The translations under genes were made by a program, and so were the position numbers. From Bacteroidaceae bacterium (GTDB lineage: Bacteria; Bacteroidota; Bacteroidia; Bacteroidales; Bacteroidaceae): DNA of 17,281 nucleotides. This document shows, piece by piece, positions 14,520-17,281 of this stretch. The notes beneath the pieces were generated by a model. It was not told the origin of the DNA. It saw only the letters and a program-made list of their open reading frames with translations, and did no database searches. Each line of letters opens with the position of its first letter. The stretch's first letter is position 1. The stretch is from positions 1 to 17,281 of the forward strand of contig CAAHEN010000189.1 of assembly GCA_900772575.1 (NCBI GenBank), in the 5' to 3' direction.

Positions 14520-16517
14520 TTAATCTTCATCTATCTTATATTTCTCCAAGAGGTGGATGGCACGCAAGATGCCGCTCACGTTCATGGCAAACGAGATGGC
14601 GCCGCGCCCGCTGAAGCCTGGATTGCCGTCGAAGAGCTCGGGAATGGTGCCGATGCAGTGGTAGAAGAGCTCTTCCTCAAAGCCGATGAGCTGGCGCTCG
14701 ATGTAGTTGACACCGCTCATCTTGTAGACGCGGAGATAGGCTTCCAGATAGAAACCGGTCAGCCACGGCCACGCCGTGCCCTGGTGATAGGCCCGGTCGC
14801 GCTGCGCCTGTGGCCCGACGTACATGGGGTCGTAACCGCCGCTCTTCGGCGAGAGTGAGCGGATGCCCTTGGGCGTGACGAGTTCCTTGGTGCAAATGTC
14901 GAGGACGTTCTTGCGCTCCCGCACATCGAGCGGTGAGTAGTCGAGGGCAATGGCAAAGAGCTGGTTGGGACGGACACTCCAGTCCATCATTTTGCCGTCG
15001 ACATAGTCGAGCAGATAGCCATACTCATTGAGGAAGACGGTCTTGAACGAGGCGGCCAGGCGCTCGGCACGCTCAGCGTACTGCTGCGCACGCGCCTCCT
15101 CGGCATCGCCACCGGCTTCGCGAAGCACTTGTTCACAAAACTTCAGGGCATTGTACCACAGGGCGTTGAACTCAACGATATAGCCAGAGCGGGGAATGAT
15201 GGGGCGGCCGTCGGCCATGGAGTTCATCCACGTGACGGGGCGCTCGCGGCCATTGGAATAGAGCAGGCCATTGTCGTGCACAAAGAGATTGGCGTGGTTG
15301 CCGCCCAGGATATATGCCATGATCTCCCGCAACAGGGCGCCGTACTTGTCACGGAATTGCTGTGACGAGGTGAACTTGCGGTACTGCTGCAGGCACCAAG
15401 TGGCCCAGAGGAGCGTGTCGGGCTGCTCAATCTCATAGATGGGCACGCCGATCGTCCGCTTGTCCATAAAATTGCGCAGGGCCACGGCTGCCGCATCCAT
15501 GTAGCGCTCATACTGGGCTTGCTCGCCGATAGAGAGCGTCAGGCCGGGCATGGCGATGAACATGTCGCGGGCACGGCACTTGAACCAAGGATAGCCCGCC
15601 AGAATGTAGTGGGCACCGTCGTTCTGGAGATTGAACTGGTGGGCCGCATTGACGAGGCAGTGGTAGAAACTGTCACGGGCGTCGAGCGCCTCACGCTCGG
15701 CTTCCATATAAGTCTCCAGACTGGCGGGATCCAGTTCATCGACCGAGGCTGAGAACACGACCGGCTGTCCCTTGGTGATAGGCATCTCAAAGTAGCCGGG
15801 CACCAGCAGATCCTCCGTCGCGTCATAGCCGCGCTCGCGCTCCTTGGGGTAGTCGAGGCCTCGGTACCAGTCGGGCCGGTAGTGGAACTCCGAGGGCACA
15901 TTGGTCTGCATGAACAAATCCGGATAACCGGAATAGAGGCACATGCGTATGCCGTGATTCACCACATCGTAGCCGGTATTGGCCGTCGCGTTCTCATGTG
16001 TCCATTGGCGGACACTGCGGAAGGCGACAAACGGGCGTAGGCGCAGTGTCGTAGCCGAGTGTGCCTGCAAGAGCGTGTAGCGGATATAGAAGCGATACTC
16101 ATTGGTGCAGAAGGCGATTTCCTTCCTCAGCAACACGCCACCGATGCGGTAAATCCAAGTGGGCACCTTGTTCCATTCGAAACTGACGATATACTTATGC
16201 CCCTTCGGACTGTAGTTGTCACCCTGGTACTTGTGAATCCCCAAGTTGAACTCCGCGCCATGCTGGATCACCGTCTCGTCGAGCGACGACAGCAGCACAT
16301 GGTTCTCATCGTCCAAGCCAGGCACGGGAATGACCAGCAGACCGTGGTATTTGCGGATGTTACACCCCACCAGTGTCGTGTTGCAATAAGCGCCGGACCG
16401 ATTGGTGATCAGCAGCTCCTTATAGAGCGACTCCTGAAGATTGGTCATCTGCGCCTTGTCAAATTTCAGGTAGCACATAGAGGTAGATGATATTGTAGGT
16501 TGGTATTTTGGTTCCAT
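14520..16517 (-). CDS. Amylo-alpha-1,6-glucosidase / glycogen debranching enzyme (GDE_N + GDE_C)
   Basis: A 665-residue cytoplasmic enzyme expected to hydrolyse alpha-1,6 branch points of glycogen. The N-terminal GDE domain (about 30-260) has the signature ELLITNRSGAYCNTTLVGCN followed by RKYHGLLV. The C-terminal (alpha/alpha)6 domain (about 285-655) shows AGYPWFKCRARDMFIAMPGL (307-326), EQPDTLLWATW (364-374) with the conserved Asp367, PRSGYIVEFNALWYNAL (442-458) and YHQGTAWPWLTGFYLEAY. These are the characteristic segments of bacterial debranching enzymes of this type. The first Met is at 16517, but family members usually begin MxYLKFD, so Met14 at 16478 (MCYLKFD) may be the true start. It is the first gene of the glucan operon and has a good promoter upstream. 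Confidence 0.93.
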   Translation of the reverse strand: MEPKYQPTISSTSMCYLKFDKAQMTNLQESLYKELLITNRSGAYCNTTLVGCNIRKYHGLLVIPVPGLDDENHVLLSSLDETVIQHGAEFNLGIHKYQGDNYSPKGHKYIVSFEWNKVPTWIYRIGGVLLRKEIAFCTNEYRFYIRYTLLQAHSATTLRLRPFVAFRSVRQWTHENATANTGYDVVNHGIRMCLYSGYPDLFMQTNVPSEFHYRPDWYRGLDYPKERERGYDATEDLLVPGYFEMPITKGQPVVFSASVDELDPASLETYMEAEREALDARDSFYHCLVNAAHQFNLQNDGAHYILAGYPWFKCRARDMFIAMPGLTLSIGEQAQYERYMDAAAVALRNFMDKRTIGVPIYEIEQPDTLLWATWCLQQYRKFTSSQQFRDKYGALLREIMAYILGGNHANLFVHDNGLLYSNGRERPVTWMNSMADGRPIIPRSGYIVEFNALWYNALKFCEQVLREAGGDAEEARAQQYAERAERLAASFKTVFLNEYGYLLDYVDGKMMDWSVRPNQLFAIALDYSPLDVRERKNVLDICTKELVTPKGIRSLSPKSGGYDPMYVGPQAQRDRAYHQGTAWPWLTGFYLEAYLRVYKMSGVNYIERQLIGFEEELFYHCIGTIPELFDGNPGFSGRGAISFAMNVSGILRAIHLLEKYKIDED

Positions 16518-16588
16518 TTTTCAGGCCTTGCAAGCATGGTATCAAAGCGTAAGCCCTGTTTATACTTTCAACCTGAATTATTACCCCT

Positions 16589-16620
16589 CAAATTTATGTA
16601 TTTATCAAGTATTGGCCAAA
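16589..16620 (-). promoter_or_regulatory. Promoter of the glucan operon
   Basis: On the - strand TTTG (16617-16620) is followed after 20 nt by TAAATTTG (16589-16596), both matching the Bacteroidetes consensus with normal spacing. The predicted transcription start near 16582 leaves a leader of about 65 nt to the Met at 16517, or about 104 nt to the Met at 16478. Confidence 0.72.
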
Positions 16621-17010
16621 CTTTCATCGAGAAATCAGCAAAAAAATTTTCACTTCCTCAAAAAAGAGGGTGCCATAAGGGCAATATGGCCCTATCCGGC
16701 GCTGCCGTTCACCTGGTCGAGTACCGCAGCGGACTGTGTGACGGAAGGTGCAGGCCACATTTAGCGCCTTATTATATGGCACGAGGCCAATAGGGCATTC
16801 ACCTTAGAGTATTGCTGTCCGGTAAAACTTTTGCACCCGTTCAGGACACCGCGAAGCCTCGTCCCGGGGCTTCGCCGCGCATGTGCCGCGCATCATCAAT
16901 CGCGCACCATCATTACACATCAAATAAGCCCCCAAACCGCTCATAGGATTTTGTGACGGTTTACAGGCACAAGAGAAGTTCATCCCCAGTGTCAGCGGCT
17001 CCCATGCTGG

Positions 17011-17281
17011 TCTAAAATTTGAGTTTAACACTGCTTGCTTTCGGCGCCCGGAAACCGTATCCTTGCATCAGAGGAAACGGCTATCCCACGCGGGTGGCCA
17101 TTTTTTGCACCCTGCGGCGTCCGACATCGCCACCATATGGCAAAATCGGGACGATTTTTCCGGGAAACTTCCCTAGGCCCCGGTAAAATTTGCTCCGAGC
17201 TAATTCAGATTTGCCCCGGGAAAGTTTTGCCGAAGTCCCGATTTAACATTCCGAATCCGCCTGAAGGTTAAATAAGTTAAG
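17011..17281 (+). repeat. Right copy of the ~270-bp imperfect inverted repeat (runs to the window edge)
   Basis: The complement of 3307-3577 aligns here. The best block is 17137-17226, and the 23-base identical core is 17195-17217. The phased 9-mers are ATTTGCTCC (17188-17196) and ATTTGCCCC (17209-17217), again 21 bp start to start. The match is still present at the last bases (TTAAATAAGTTAAG end), so the copy may continue outside. By analogy with the left copy it reads towards the + strand, out of the window. Confidence 0.83.

Larger units (their letters stand above)
16518..17281. other. 764-nt region without a supported gene
   Basis: The glucan operon promoter is at 16589-16620 and the right repeat copy at about 17011-17281. 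Between them (16621-17010) I see AT-rich sequence, a short 8-bp hairpin GCGAAGCC/GGCTTCGC (16851-16875) and no open frame with a recognisable protein signature. A - strand frame at 16804-17031 has no motif and a composition unlike the neighbouring genes. Confidence 0.55.

Noticed and set aside
16670..16800. Scattered partial complementarity (GTGCCATAAGG with CCTTATTATATGGCAC)
   Set aside because: The pairing is interrupted, the arms are about 100 nt apart, and there is no gene or promoter context; chance is a sufficient explanation.
16804..17031. 75-codon - strand frame near the right end
   Set aside because: No motif, signal peptide or promoter; it overlaps a hairpin and the edge of the repeat and has an unusual composition.
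17035..17271. Open frame in the right repeat copy encoding a peptide similar to the in-frame extension upstream of the recombinase (MAKxGxxF...KICxELIQICP)
   Set aside because: In the 90-nt aligned block, differences fall about equally on codon positions one, two and three (8, 6 and 8 by hand count). That is not the pattern of a conserved protein. The peptide similarity follows from DNA-level repeat similarity.
3307..17281. Composite transposon or genomic island bounded by the inverted repeats
   Set aside because: No transposase lies between the repeats, the recombinase lies outside the bracketed interval, the enclosed genes look like ordinary chromosomal genes, and the repeats are too diverged for a recent element.

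Overview
The window looks like chromosomal DNA from a high-GC member of the Bacteroidales, most likely Prevotellaceae. Three things point there. Putative promoters carry the Bacteroidetes -7 box TAnnTTTG, in two cases with a well-spaced -33 TTTG. The gene families are typical of the group: PepSY-like (DUF2874) periplasmic proteins, an OMP_b-brl_3 outer-membrane barrel, a Bacteroidetes-type tyrosine recombinase, and a debranching enzyme / GT4 / GH57 operon. Coding regions are GC-rich and intergenic regions are AT-rich. No rRNA, tRNA or CRISPR array was seen.

Layout. Positions 2-1799 (+) hold the 3' part of a sensor histidine kinase, then two small PepSY-like genes: a periplasmic protein and a lipoprotein. 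A perfect 11-bp tandem repeat lies just upstream of a TAnnTTTG box between the kinase and the PepSY pair, suggesting that the cognate OmpR/PhoB-type regulator activates them. A strong shared hairpin (1850-1891) separates this unit from everything that follows; all later genes are on the - strand. An orphan tyrosine recombinase (1913-3127) has a leader of roughly 390 nt that contains one copy of a ~270-bp repeat. Then come a ROK-family sugar kinase (3811-4779), a short DXS-like thiamine-diphosphate enzyme (5122-6882), a lone Wza-type polysaccharide export lipoprotein (7148-7930) and a 961-residue outer-membrane beta-barrel protein (8377-11262). The last unit is a three-gene alpha-glucan/glycogen operon read in the order debranching enzyme (14520-16517), GT4 glycosyltransferase (13128-14411), GH57 amylase-like protein (11700-13100).

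The right end (16518-17281) has no convincing gene. It carries the operon promoter and a second, inverted copy of the ~270-bp repeat that runs into the window edge. The two copies therefore bracket about 13.4 kb.

The most unusual points are: (i) the inverted repeat pair, one copy forming the leader of a site-specific recombinase gene, with a 23-bp identical core and 9-bp repeats spaced 21 bp apart; (ii) the GH57 protein, which appears to lack both catalytic carboxylates; (iii) the DXS-like protein, with changes in expected substrate-phosphate-binding positions; (iv) the pho-box-like site before the PepSY pair; (v) a long imperfect hairpin between the first two genes of the glucan operon. Functions are assigned from recognised motifs only; no database search was possible.
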